64,000 nt of DNA from Henricia sp. BOLD:AAB3569. Its lineage: Eukaryota > Echinodermata > Asteroidea > Spinulosida > Echinasteridae. Positions 1-11,554 of this stretch are shown piece by piece. The stretch spans positions 1,736,001 through 1,800,000 of the forward strand of contig JBBELK010000109.1 of the NCBI GenBank assembly GCA_037783545.1, given 5' to 3'. How positions within the stretch are numbered: position 1 is the stretch's first letter; each line of letters starts with the position of its first letter. Both the position numbers and the translations under genes were made by a program. The notes below the pieces were generated by a model. It searched no databases. It was not told where the DNA came from and saw nothing but the letters and a program-made list of their open reading frames with translations.

Positions 1-1134
1 ACCTTCGGACCCCCGGAAAAGGTGCGTCAATGTCCACAGGAGCGTCATCCTTTTGGGTAACATGACCCACCCTCCGTCACTTTATGTGACGGACCATTCT
101 TGTTGAAATGACGCTTCAAACTACCAAATTTTGACGCACCATCTTTGGAAAACGACGCACCTTGACGGACATATATGACTGACATACATGTATAAAAAAT
201 ATAAATGTACACGGCGAAAATGAATATCGAAGGCGAACGCCCGGCAAAGGCGCCGCTTGCGATGGTGATTCCTATTTAAAAATCCAACCGGAGCCTAGCC
301 GTCTGGACGACGGCGTATGTACGTATACGATCGATCACGAATGCATGCAACCGGCACGAAAACATCTCTGGCATGCACGTTGGCCAACAACAGGTACCCA
401 GCTTTCCATAGACGCGTGCACAAAAGTACTGAAACCAGTCAACAACCGGTACCCGGCTTTCCATAGACGAGTATACACAAAACTAGTGTAAACCAGCGCG
501 CTTGGCGACCATATTGCTTTCAGAAGATACCATTAAGCAGTAAGGGGTAGTTACATTGATTGCGTAGGAGTTTATTTTTTAGTACCCCAATGAATTGAGT
601 ATGAACGCAAATAAACCGCGAATAAATGGGACACTAACATTTATTCGAATTTATTTCCCGCCAGTACATTGTATATGAAACAAAACAACAAAGACATTAA
701 ACAGATGTACCGCGGTACCTCGAAAACAGTACGGTCACCCCTCCTTCCAAAATGGTATTACTCCACACAGCAGTATTTTTGACGTGTTTCGTTTTTACTC
801 CTGTTTTTAATCCATTTTTAGAAAGTACATGCACATATGGGGAACTAAAATGATGTTTCAAATCTGTTAAATTCCATTTCACTCTGTGGTGTACATTAGG
901 GGGCTTCGATATTTTGAACGGGACTTTTTGAACGCCGTGCCGTCGTGGTTTCGTTTGATCGGGCGCTGTGGAAAACCGATAGACACTGTACTGACGCACC
1001 ATTGACGTACCTTGACGCACTAGTCATGGTAATCGTGACGGACCAATGTGTACTTTGACGCTACATGTATACCTTCGTCAAACTGTGACTGGACATTCCG
1101 GGACATGACGCACCTTTCCCGGGGGTCCGAGGGT
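1..1134. mobile_element. Non-autonomous TIR element with TGACGCACC internal repeats
   Basis: The left end (3-29) and the right end (1106-1132) are inverted copies built around CGGACCCCCGG and AAGGTGCGTCA. The interior near both ends is studded with short TGACGCACC and TGACGGACC words. No transposase is readable; the minus-strand open frame at 697-1020 has no recognisable domain. The left terminus may lie just outside the window, so no target-site duplication can be read. A 58-bp local duplication (around 390-412 and 440-470) shares the word CTTTCCATAGACG. Confidence 0.7.
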
Positions 1135-1600
1135 GGGTCATACAATTGATAGGCGCAATACGACAAAATCTATAGTAACTAGTTTCAGCACATATTTTTG
1201 GAGGCGGCAAATTTGGCAATTAAAAGGTTGCTGTAACTTCCTGTAAGTTGTGAGCTTGGATGTGCCAAAATCAATTAATTTCACGGCAAACCTTGTTTGC
1301 ATCAAATATTGAATATTCAATAGAAAATAAAACCTATTTTTTGAATAGTAAATTGTTCATCAATGCATAGGCCTAACAAAAGTGTCTCACAAACTAAATG
1401 GATTTTCTAACATCTACATGCTTTATTTTTAAGTCAGTTTTTCAATGCAGATCAGAATGTTGAATTTGTTTTTTAGAAACTGGGAGAAAGAATAACATGT
1501 AATTGTATACTGAATCAACCCTGTTCTTCATTTGATTACCAGTAGTTACTACATGTACACTGAAAACTTTATTTCGTCAATTAACACAAAAAAAATAGTC
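1135..1600. other. AT-rich unique sequence, nothing recognised
   Basis: No coding, repeat or RNA signal seen. Confidence 0.5.
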
Positions 1601-1850
1601 ATACTCTGGGTCTTATTTGACTAATTTCCAATTAGTCATACGTGGTTTGAATTGACTAATTTTAATTAGTCATGAAAAAGGGTCTTATTTGCCTAATTTA
1701 AAAAATGATTAGTCATGCGGGAAAATTAATTTGTCATGCGGCAAAATTAATTAGTCTTGCACACAAAATGATTAGTCCTGCAGAAAAATTATTAGTCTTG
1801 CAGGAAAATTAATTAGTCCTGCAGTAAAATTAATTAGTAATGTCAGTTAG
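1601..1850. repeat. ATTAGTC minisatellite
   Basis: Degenerate tandem copies of roughly 20-28 bp built on AAAATTAATTAGTC followed by a variable TGC-containing tail. About nine copies are visible; the last ones (1740-1850) are the most regular. Confidence 0.75.
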
Positions 1851-2480
1851 TCAGCCTGACAAACTTACTTTGTCACGTGCAATATACGGTGTGTTTCGTA
1901 TAACGTACTGAAATAGGCCTACGCAGAATACGTGCAATGACTGCACGGTGTGTTGTGTTAATGCAACAAAGACATCCGCAGTTTGATGACGATAATGGGG
2001 ACAACAAAAATGGAAGAGGCAACGATGTACCCAGAAAAACATCCAGTTACTATTCGTAGCTCATTTTATAAACTTACTTCTAACTGCAGCGAGAAAAGGA
2101 GTGTAACCTGGGCTGACCTAACATTACGAATACGTACTGAGTTGTCCTTATAGATCATGACTATTTGTGTCAATACACAGATGTTGAGACCCGAAGTACG
2201 GCCTCAACCATGTCTTTACTCCGACACACGACATAGTTTAAAAAAAGGAAAACCAATTATTGCCTTAGAAATCTCAGAGTCCCGCACAATAATCTTTGGT
2301 GTCACACAAAACCCGTCACACGCTTACCTTTCGGTTTCCAGAGTAAAGTCACAGAATGTTTAGTCCAGTCAAACACGACCTCATTTTACGGTGCGGTTCG
2401 CATGTAATGGCGTCGCACAGCTGCACGAAAACAAGAACTGAAGATTTATTTTCCCACGACTGATTTCATGACTAACCTTT
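1851..2480. other. Unique sequence, nothing recognised
   Basis: Short open frames on both strands (1851-2042 minus, 2157-2363 plus) carry no recognisable domain. Confidence 0.5.
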
Positions 2481-3082
2481 TATTCTTATGTCCATTGAAA
2501 ATGGCCGGAGTATGAGCATAGACCGGCTATTCTTATGTACCTTGAGAATGCCGGAGTAAGAGTATAGACCGGCTATTCCTATGTACCTTCATAATGGCCG
2601 GAGTATGAGCAGAGACCGGCTATTCTTATGTACCTTCAGAATGGCCGGAGTATGAGCATAGACTGACTATTCTTATGTACCTTCAGAATGGCCAGAGTAA
2701 CAGCATAGACCGGCTATTCTTATGTACTTTGAGAATGGCAGGAGTATGAGCATAGACCGGCTATTCCTATGTATATTCAGAATGGCCGGAGTATGAGCAT
2801 AGACCGGCCATTCTTATGTACCTTGAGAATGGCCGGAGTATGAGCATAGACCGGCTATTCTTATGTCCATTCAGAATGGCCGGAGTATGAGCATAGACCG
2901 GCTATTGTTATGTACATTCAGAATGGCCGGAGTATGAGCACAGACCGGCTATTCTTATGTACCTTCAGAATGGCCGGAGTATGAGCGTAGACTGGCTATT
3001 TTTATGTACATTCAGAATGGCGGGAGTAACAGCATAGACCGGCTATTCTTATGTCCATTCAGAATGGGTGGAGTATGAGCAT
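2481..3082. repeat. 47-bp satellite array, left part
   Basis: About 12-13 tandem copies of a 47-bp unit that reads GACCGGCTATTCTTATGTAC, then a CTTCAGAATGG block, then CCGGAGTATGAGCATA. Monomers differ at fixed positions (CTT or CATT after TGTAC/TGTC; ATGAGC, AAGAGC or ATGATC). The array is cut inside a monomer after GAGCAT by the element at 3083 and resumes at 4458. Confidence 0.95.
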
Positions 3083-4455
3083 CCCTTACGAAAATGTCCT
3101 GTGGTATTCCTGTGGTATTCCTGTGGTACATGTAGATACCACAGAAATTACCACAGGAAAAGTATTTACCGCCGGAGTACCACACATATTTATGTGGTAA
3201 TGCCAACGCTGGATATCCAGGTCCTGTGGTATTCTTGTGGTACATGTAGATCACAGGAATTACCACAGGAAAATCAATACCACACACTTTTATGTGGTAC
3301 CCTTACGAACATGTCCTGTGGTATTCCTGTTGTACTGCTGTGGTACATGTAATTACCACAGGGTACCACACAGATTTGTGTTGTAATGCCAATGCCAGAT
3401 ATCCTGATCCTGTGGTAATCTTGTGGTACAGATAGATACCACAGAAATACCACAGGAAAAAAACATTATCACAAGAGTACCACACAGGTTTGTGTAGTAA
3501 TGTCAATGCCAAATATCCTGGTCCTAAATACCACAGCAATTACCACAAGAAAAATATAGGGATGCGTACCACAGGAACCAGAGTACCACAGGAACCGATT
3601 ACCACACGAACCGAGTACCACAGGGACGCGTACCACAGGAACCAGAGTACCACAGGAACCGATTACCACATGAACGAGTACCACAGGGACGCGTACCACA
3701 GGAACCAGAGTACCACAGGGACGCGTACCACAGGAACCAGAGTACCACAGGAACCGATTACCACACGAAATTTACCACAAAAAGAACCACAGGAACAAGT
3801 GGACATGAATATGCAAATCGGAAACACAATGTACCAATTTACTGTAATGCACATTGTCGGATGCCATGTATACATAATATATTATGTTCTGAATTGAAAT
3901 TGTACTCATTTATCAAATAGAAATATGCACCAATACATTTTGCATAATACTTAAAGCATAATGGCCTCTTTTTTGTTTTATGTTTGTTTTTACCCGTGAC
4001 CAACCATGGATAGATAGCTGCATTTGGCCAATGGCCTGGTAAACATTTAAGTCTTGAGCACTAAACATTCCGACGCAAGTTAATGCTCTTTGCAGTGGTT
4101 CTTGTGGGCACAGAATGAACAACACTGGTTCAACCCCGAACCACTGCTGAACTGACCTTATAGTCTGGTTTGGCAGCTTTAAGTTGGACAAACCAAACAA
4201 AAAATTGGTAAGATTTCGATTGACTTGATTGTTATCACAGGAATATCACCACGGGAATGTTACTACAGGAATTTTACCACAGGAAATTTACCACAGGAAT
4301 TTTACCACAGGAAATTTACCACAGGAACTTCCTGTGGTAATAATGTCCTGTGGTATATGTCCCAAAATACCACAGGAATATTCCTGTGGTAATGTCCTGT
4401 GGTAATGTCCTGTGGTATTTTTTTGTGGTAATACCACAGGACTTTTTCGTAAGGG
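3083..4455. mobile_element. TIR element made of TACCACAGG repeats, inserted in the satellite
   Basis: The ends are 24-bp inverted repeats that differ at one position: CCCTTACGAAAATGTCC at the left, and the complement of CCCTTACGAAAAAGTCC at the right, each followed by TGTGGTA. The flanking monomer is split with a 2-bp AT duplication (3081-3082 and 4456-4457), so the boundaries are exact. Almost the whole interior is repeated TACCACAGGAA and its complement TTCCTGTGGTA, with a more complex ~290-bp core (about 3900-4190). No transposase is visible, so it is non-autonomous. A 2-bp AT duplication recalls ISL2EU-type elements; that assignment is inference. Confidence 0.85.
3540..3790. repeat. TACCACAGGAACC minisatellite inside the TIR element
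   Basis: Dense ~12-13 bp variants of GTACCACAGGAACC and GATTACCACACGAACC. A longer period of about 36-48 bp is marked by the word GGGACGCGTACCACAGG. Open frames here on both strands are products of the repeat, not genes. Confidence 0.85.
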
Positions 4456-4457
4456 AT

Positions 4458-6515
4458 AGACCGGCTATTCTTATGTCCATTCAGAATGGCCGGAGTAAGA
4501 GCATAGACCGGCTATTCTTATGTCCATTCAGAATTGCCGGAGTATGAGCATAGACCGGCTATTCTATGTACCTTCAGAATGGCATGAGTATGAGCATAGA
4601 CCGGCTATTCATATGTATATTCAGAATGGCCGGAGTATGAGCATAGACCGGCTATTCTTATGTACCTTCAGAATGGCCGGAGTAAGAGCATAGACCGGCT
4701 ATTCTTATGTCCATTCAGAATGGCCGGAGTATGATCATAGACCGGCTATTCTTATGCACCTTCATAATGGCCGGAGTATGATCATAGACCGGCTATTCCT
4801 ATGTATATTCAGAATGGCCGGAGTATGAGCATAGACCGGCTATTCCTATGTACATTCAGAATGGCCGGAGTAAGAGCATAGACCGGCTATTCTTATGTAC
4901 ATTCAGAATGGCCGGAGTATGATCATAGACCGGCTATTCTTATGTACCTTCAGAATGGCAGGAGTATGAGCATAGACCGGCTATTCATATGTATATTCAG
5001 AATGGCCGGAGTATGAGCATAGACCGGCTATTCTTATGTACCTTCAGAATGGCCGGAGTAAGAGCATAGACCGGCTATTCTTATGTACCTTCAGAATGGC
5101 CGGAGTATGATCATAGACCGGCTATTCATATGTATATTCAGAATGGCCGGAGTAAGAGCATAGACCGGCTATTCTTATGTCCATTTAGAATGGCCGGAGT
5201 ATGATCATAGACCGGCTATTGTTATGTACCTTGAGAATGGCCGGAGTAAGAGCATAGACCGGCTATTCTTATGTCCATTCAGAATGGCCGGAGTAAGATC
5301 ATAGACCGGCTATTCTTATGTCCATTCAGAATGGCAAGAGTATGAGCAGAGACCGGCTATTCTTATGTACATTCAGAATGGCCGGAGTATGATCATAGAC
5401 CGGCTATTCTTATGTACCTTCAGAATGGCAGGAGTATAAGCATAGACCGGCTATTCATATGTATATTCAGAATGGCCGGAGTATGAGCATAGACCGGCTA
5501 TTCTTATGTACCTTCAGAATGGCCGGAGTAAGAGCATAGACCGGCTATTCTTATGTACCTTCAGAATGGCCGGAGTATGATCATAGACCGGCTATTCATA
5601 TGTATATTCAGAATGGCCGGAGTAAGAGCATAGACCGGCTATTCTTATGTCCATTTAGAATGGCCGGAGTATGATCATAGACCGGCTATTGTTATGTACC
5701 TTGAGAATGGCCGGAGTAAGAGCATAGACCGGCTATTCTTATGTCCATTCAGAATGGCAAGAGTATGAGCAGAGACCGGCTAATCTTATGTACATTCAGA
5801 ATGGCCGGAGTAAGAGCATGAGCATAGACCGGCTATTCATATGTCCATTCAGAATGGCAAGAGTATGAGCAGAGACCGAGTATGAGCATAGACCGGCTAT
5901 TCCTATGTATATTCAGAATGGCCGGAGTAAGAGCATAGACCGGCTATTGTTATGTCCATTCAGAATGGCCGGAGTCTGATCATAGACCGACTATTCTTAT
6001 GTACCTTCAGAATGGCAGGAGTACCCCGGTATGAGCATAGACCGGCTATTCATATGTCCATTCAGAATGGCAAGAGTATGAGCAGGGACCGGCTAATGTT
6101 ATGTACATTCAGAATGGCCGGAGTAAGAGCATAGACCGGCTATTCTTATGTACCTTCAGAATGGCCGGAGTAAGAGCATAGACCGGCTATTCCTATGTCC
6201 ATTCAGAATGGCCGGAGTATGATCATAGACCGGCTATTCTTATGTACCTTGAGAATGGCAGGAGTATGAGCATAGACCGGCTATTCATATGTATATTCAG
6301 AATGGCCGGAGTATGAGCATAGACCTGCTATTCTTATGTACCTTGAGAATGGCCGAAGTAAGAGCATAGACCGGCTATTCTTATGTCCATTCAGAATGGC
6401 CAGAGTATGAACATAGACCGGCCATTCTGATTGTACATAACAATAGCCGGTCTATGTTCATACTGCCGCCATTCTGAATGTACAATAGCCGGTCTCTGAT
6501 CATACTCCGCCCAAC
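4458..6515. repeat. 47-bp satellite array, right part, with higher-order repeat and inverted end
   Basis: Roughly 42 further copies of the 47-bp unit. Variant monomers recur with a 470-bp spacing: the GGCAGGAGTAT variant at 4956 returns at 5426, and the GTTATGTACCTTGAGAATGG variant at 5221 returns at 5691. This is a 10-monomer higher-order repeat. The last two monomers (about 6440-6510) are in the opposite orientation (AATAGCCGGTCT), so the array ends in an inversion. Confidence 0.95.
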
Positions 6516-6930
6516 CACAGTGGATATTACAATAGCCTGTCTGTGATTTTATTCCGACAATTTTAGGGCAACTGCAAAATCTAGTGTGTGATTATTTTCT
6601 GGCCATTCTCGTAGCATAGTGAACGTTGAGTTGCATGAAAGAGAATGTTACTTATTTGCCTTACAATTCCAGCTGTTTGATTTATGCATGAGAAATAAAC
6701 CATTGTAGATATGGAAAAACACTGAAAGGAAAAGCGTGTTAAGTTTATTCAATTTTATGAGGACATTTTTGGCAATTTCCCTGTTCATGTAACAGGTGCC
6801 TTAAAATCGGATTTTTAAAGCTGTATTTGTCAGATGTGCAAACAAGTAAAACAAATGTAATATATTTGGTGTGCAAAATAAGGCCCCAGTAGAAATATTA
6901 TTTTCAGAAAATACTTCTCACTCTGTTCAT
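6516..6930. other. AT-rich sequence, nothing recognised
   Basis: No coding or repeat signal seen. Confidence 0.5.
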
Positions 6931-7718
6931 TGTTCTACACAAAATATTAAAGAAGTTACAGCCATTTCAGCGATTTAAGGCCAACGGCAGCCATCTTAGA
7001 ATTGATCCAGATTTGAAATTGACCTCATCCTTATCACGTGACTCTGACCTCTCATAGTTTAAAACCTCAGAATTCCCTTTAGCACCTCGGAAAACCATAT
7101 AGTATCAACAGAACGATCTTTAAAATCGGCAGATGATGTACATGTACCTACACCTGACACTGCCTACAACTGGCACCTGTTAATTTTAATGGCGGCCATA
7201 TTGGAAATGGCCCAGGTCCTCGGTCTAATCACGTGGCCCCGACCTCTCATCATTTTGAAAACCTCGGAATTGCATTCGGCACAACGGAAAACCATAGTAT
7301 AAACACCATGATGTTTAAAATCGGCTGAGGTACCTACACCTGACACTGCCTACACCTGACACCTGTTAATTTTAATGGCGGCCATATTGGAAATGACCCA
7401 GATCCTAATCCATATCACGTGACCCTGACCTGTCATCAGTTTAAAAATCTCAGAATTGCATTTAGCACCACGGAAAACAATAATATCAACACCATGATCT
7501 TTAAAATCGGCTGATTAGTTGCCTACACCTTACATAGTTATATGCAATAAGGCTTAAACTGGCGGCCATTTTGAAATACAAGATGGCCGCCCTCTGCAAC
7601 ATTTTTGAAATTGACAACAATGTTTTTTGTGCTTCTGAGCACCCTTGTAATACATCTAGGTAGGTGAGACCTTCTAATCATTAGGTTCCCACGGGACACC
7701 ACATGCTGCCTGACTATA
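6931..7718 (-). mobile_element. End fragment of the GGCCGCCAT-rich TIR element
   Basis: Reverse-complement relative of 43071-44960. It ends at 7718 with CATGCTGCCTGACTATA, matching the TATAGTCAGGCAGCATG terminus at 43071. Inside are about three ~190-bp tandem units (6995, 7185, 7375). Each contains GGCGGCCATATTGGAAATG, CACGTGACCCTGACCT-like and CGGAAAACCATAGTAT-like words. No coding capacity. Confidence 0.8.
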
Positions 7719-8035
7719 AACCTAAATATAACCAAACGTGGAACGTTTCTATTGTTATAGATTATATTAATTATCTACCTCATAATATAAAGCTTTCGCT
7801 ACTAAGTCTGAGTAAAAAACTGTTAGCTCTGTTAGCATTGGTGTCCGCACAGCGAACCCAAACACTTAAGAGTATTGACCTCAAGAATTTGTTTTTTTTT
7901 CGGGTGATAGTTGTATCATATCAGTAATGGACATCTTAAAAACCAATTCTCATGAAAAGGGTATATCTAACAATAAGATCGGTATCCATAAGTTCAAGGA
8001 AGTAGTATGTATAGTCTTAATAATACACGTTATGC
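7719..8035. other. AT-rich sequence, nothing recognised
   Basis: An open frame at 7703-7927 has no recognisable domain. Confidence 0.4.
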
Positions 8036-8475
8036 GAATTTATGATAATGTATGCATGACGTCACAGGTCAAAGGTCACACATGATGAATATTAATGAGG
8101 TCACCATGTCACATGAATATGGATGACGTCGTATGAATAATGTATGTGTGATGCATAATGCATGAGGGATGTTTGAATGGTCTAATAGGAGAGCGTGTAC
8201 TTGAATATCTTAATGAGACAAAATGTCGTTAGCCAATGGCGAAGCAGAGCCCTGAACATCTTGATGAGACAAATATGTCATCTTGAAAATAAAGAAAAAC
8301 AAGTGTTCAGACCCTAAAGCTTGATGAGACAGATTATCCATGAGGTCATCTTGAAAATAAAGAAAAAACATGCGTTTGGACCCTAAAACTTGATGAGACA
8401 GATTATTCATGAGGTCATTGCGAAAATAAAGGAAAACATGCGTTTCGACCCTAAAACTTGATGAGACAGAATATT
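8036..8475. repeat. ~70-bp tandem repeat upstream of the PC4-domain gene
   Basis: Three to four units of about 69-72 bp carry CTTGATGAGACAG, a GAGGTCAT block, GAAAATAAAG and GACCCTAAAA (8257, 8319, 8389, 8457). They are preceded by shorter ATGAATAATG and GATGACGTC words. The array runs directly into the first open frame of the virus-like region and may belong to its non-coding end; that link is inference. Confidence 0.7.
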
Positions 8476-8577
8476 TATGAGCGTTGTAAAGACATAAATT
8501 GGGGTCGAGAAACCGGTTGTTGGCATTTCACTTTCTACATGCATTCTACGAGCACAAGAGATTCAAGAGCATTCAAG

Positions 8578-9463
8578 ATGGCGGCAACGGGTTTCTACAC
8601 ACCTACTACATGTACATCATCCTACGACGCTGCTGGTAGTTACAACGAGATGCGTGAATACGTGCCGGGTGCACCCAAGTGCATGGCCAAAGTCAGCACC
8701 GACCGACTCGAGCAACTGAAGCAACGGATGATCAGCCGTGATTTTGATGGCCCTAACGCTAACGATCTGGACTCATCACCTTCATCCAGGTTCGAGCTGA
8801 CCAGTATTCGCCACGCCGTGGTCGAGTCATTCAGGGGCGAACTCTACGTTAAAATTCGGGAATTCGTTCAGACGAAGAACAAGGATTTTGGGGCTTGTCT
8901 CCGAGGGATCAATCTACGTGTTAACGAATGGCAAAAACTTGTTGAGCTCATGCCCGACATCAACGAGGCTGTGGAGAAAATGACGCAACGTCATCAGGAC
9001 CCTGCCCGTGTGGACAACGAGGAGGAGGTCGAGCTCGTCATCGAAGAACAGCAGCAACAACAACGGTGCGATGACGAAGATTTGGCCGCCGTCCGGTGTG
9101 CAGAGAACAGAGAGGTTGCCTTCAACATGATTCAATCCATCCTCGTACCGGTCATCTTGAACAAGGTCGAGGAAATCTGCAAGAAAAACTGTTTTGGGTG
9201 CGAGTTGCCTCCGGAAGACGACTTAACGCAAATGCATGATGTGGACGTTGGGAGAGAAAGTGGAACATTACTTTCATCGCGCCGTGGAGGAGTTCCCGTT
9301 GGGAGATTGTAGGAGGGATTGGAATACTACGGCCGCCAAGAACGAACAAATATCGGAATTTTACCCCACCATTCTGGACACGAACAATCTGTTCACAGAT
9401 TACGTCAAAAGTCACATCTTTAAGGACAGATCAATGCTTTTTGATGTTTGTCATTCTTTGTAA
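8578..9463 (+). pseudogene. PC4-like (p15 coactivator fold) protein of a virus-like element, frameshifted
   Basis: The frame opens at 8458, but the ATG at 8578 (MAATGFY) is the better start because the upstream 40 codons come from the tandem repeat. From this start, residues about 71-134 look like a PC4/p15 single-strand DNA binding domain. They read R-F-E-L-T-S, then F-R-G-E-L-Y-V-K-I-R-E-F and G-I-N-L-R-V-N-E-W-Q-K-L; the known family pattern is a GRRF strand, a G-x-x-Y-V-D-I-R-E-[YF] strand, then GISL-x-x-x-[EQ]W and a helix. A Glu/Gln-rich stretch and a Cys/His cluster (C-KKN-C-FG-C, then QMH) follow. Near 9238 the reading shifts, and related sequence (EKVEHYF, RAVEEF) continues in the next frame to 9463, so this copy is broken. 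Co-occurrence with capsid-type and integrase-type fragments on the same strand suggests a gene of a Polinton/adintovirus-like element. The function in such elements is unknown to me. Confidence 0.65.
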
Positions 9464-9724
9464 ATAACATTGGAATAGTATGAATAATGTTTGTGTATCG
9501 TTTTTTTGTTCATTAAATAAATATTACTTTGGTACTTGTGCACGTGTTGTAAAGAAGAAAAAAAATAATAATTTGCGTATAAAACTTAGTCTTAGAATTG
9601 CACATGTGGTTTTAAATCAAACCGTTTGAATCTGTTTTAAACAACTGTTCTTTTGTAATAATAAAAAATCGTAACAGGAATTTTTAACGGGTATTAATTT
9701 GTTTTCTGACCTGATACTTTTACG
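9342..9724 (+). repeat. Direct repeat, copy 1 (left flank of the LINE)
   Basis: 383 bp running from ACGAACAAATATCGG to CTGATACTTTTACG. It covers the 3' end of the PC4-like gene plus AT-rich trailer. Copy 2 is at 11555-12198 with only scattered differences. Confidence 0.9.
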
Positions 9725-11554
9725 TAGTAGTGGCCTATCCCGTCGAATACGACGATGTAGCTAGGTGTCTAGCTGCACGACGGTTCTCACAAGTAGCAAT
9801 GTATGCAGCAGATGAAATAGAACGGCCAAGGTGGATGGCAGAACGCCAGCGGGTACGATCCTTCACCAGGGTCTGCCAGGAGCTAGATGGAATCTGGAAA
9901 CTCCGCAAATCACGCTTCATGACATCCTTATAGCGGAGCTTTGGACGGCCGCGTGGGCGAGGAGCATTGGACAGCTCTCCGAAGAAGATGTCCTTCGGCA
10001 GTCGACCCTCTTCCTGCCTGCAGACGTAGCCAGACCAACGGAGGCGGCGAGCTGACAGTATTGTGAACATGTCACCGACTCCAGTGAGCTCAAGGATAGC
10101 AGGATTTGATACTCGGTCTTGCCAGGATATCCCCAGAATTGAACGCAGACAACGGAAGTGGAAGGCGTTCAGTCGGCGTTCCTGGCGGCGGTAGGTTGGC
10201 CATGCCTCACTACAGTAAAGTATAATGCTCACCACACAGGCCACATAGACACGGATCTTCAGTTTGATGGAAAGTGCCCGGTTGTCCCAAACGCGACCAC
10301 GTAGTCTACCAAAGGTGGTTGCAGCCCTGCCTATCCGGGAGTCAAGTTCTGCATCGAGAGAGTTGCTGCTGGTGACTGTAGAACCCAGATACTGGAATTT
10401 GTTGACTGTGCTCAGAGGCGTGCCATTAATGGTAATCGATGGTGAACTGCCTGAGCCTTGTGCTAGCACCACTGACTTGCTGAGGCTGACGGTCATGCCA
10501 AAATCCCGGCAAGCACCAACGAAGGCATTGCATAGGTCTTGGAGCTCATCTGAGGAATGGGCAACGAATGCAGCATCATCGGCGTATAGAAGCTCCCGGA
10601 TGAGAACAAGTCTCACCTTTGTCTTGGCACGGAGACGGGAAAGATCAAAGATATTCCCAGAACTACGTGTGTGAAGTGAGATCCCAGATGGTACAGGAAA
10701 TGCACAATCCAGCAGAGCTGAGAAGAAGATCCCAAACAAGGTTGGGGCTAGCAAACACCCTTGCTTGACGCCACGACGGACTGCAAATTTGGCTTATCTC
10801 GAGCCGTTGAACTGGACTGTGGCGGTCATATCATCATGGAAACACATCAGGATATACAGAAGCTTATCTGGGCAGCCAAGACGTCTGAGGATGGAAAACA
10901 GGCCTGAGCGGCTCACATTATCAAATGCCTTGGTCAAGTCGATGAAGGCTGCATACAGAGGTCGTCCCTGTTCAACGCACTTCTCCTGAAGTTGTTTAAA
11001 GGAGAACACCATGTCAACAGTGGAGCGAGAGGGGCGAAATCCACACTGACTTTCAGGGAGGATTATGTTGCCAATGATATGTAGCCGAGGTAGCAGCACT
11101 CTAGCAAGGACCTTCCCAGCTAAACACAGCAATGAAATGCCCCTGTAATTATTGCAGTCCCGACGGCTACCCTTGTTTTTATAGAAGGTTATGATGTTGG
11201 AATCTTTCAGATCCTGTGGCAAGAAGCTCGAATCCCAACACGTCAGGAGAACAGTGTGAAGCTCTGTAGCTAAAGCGTGACCACCTTTCTTAAATACCTC
11301 TGGAGGGATGCCGTCGATGCCCGGAGCCTTGTTGTTCTTTAAGCTGCCGATGGCACGTTTCACTTCAGCCAAGGTGATAGGGTTGTCTAGTTCTTCAAGG
11401 ACAGGGAGCTGAGGTATGGTAGAAATGGCAGAGGCACTGACAGTGGCATCGCTGTTATAAAGTGAGCTATAATGCTCTACCCAACGGTCCAGCTGGGCTG
11501 TTTGGTCTTTGATGATAGTACCGGTGGAAGACATTAGAGGAGCAGAGACATTAG
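9725..11554 (-). pseudogene. Non-LTR retrotransposon (LINE) reverse transcriptase fragment
   Basis: The minus strand reads a reverse transcriptase in two frames. 11534-10794 carries the fingers/palm start: IGSLKNNKAPGIDGIPPEV, NYRGISLL, ESQCGFRPSRSTVDMVF and the AFIDLTKAFD motif A. 10754-9735 carries the catalytic YADDAAFVAHS box, the KFQYLGSTVTS thumb entry, and a C-terminal region with LRSILGISWQDRV. The two parts are out of frame near 10790, where the motif-B region is damaged. No 5' endonuclease domain is present, so the copy is 5' truncated. The RT is of the ordinary animal LINE type (RTE- or CR1-like; clade not resolved). It interrupts the virus-like element and is flanked by the 383-bp direct repeat. 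No poly-A tail is seen at its 3' end. Confidence 0.9.

Noticed and set aside
697-1020. 107-codon minus-strand frame inside the first TIR element
   Set aside because: No recognisable motif, and it reads into the TGACGCACC repeats.
3012-3897. Tyr/His/Thr-rich open frames on both strands
   Set aside because: Translation of the TACCACAGG repeats.
2481-6515. Regular repeats that could suggest a CRISPR array
   Set aside because: Monomers are directly adjacent without unique spacers and the genome is animal; this is a satellite.
10264-10674. 136-codon plus-strand frame
   Set aside because: Antisense of the LINE reverse transcriptase.
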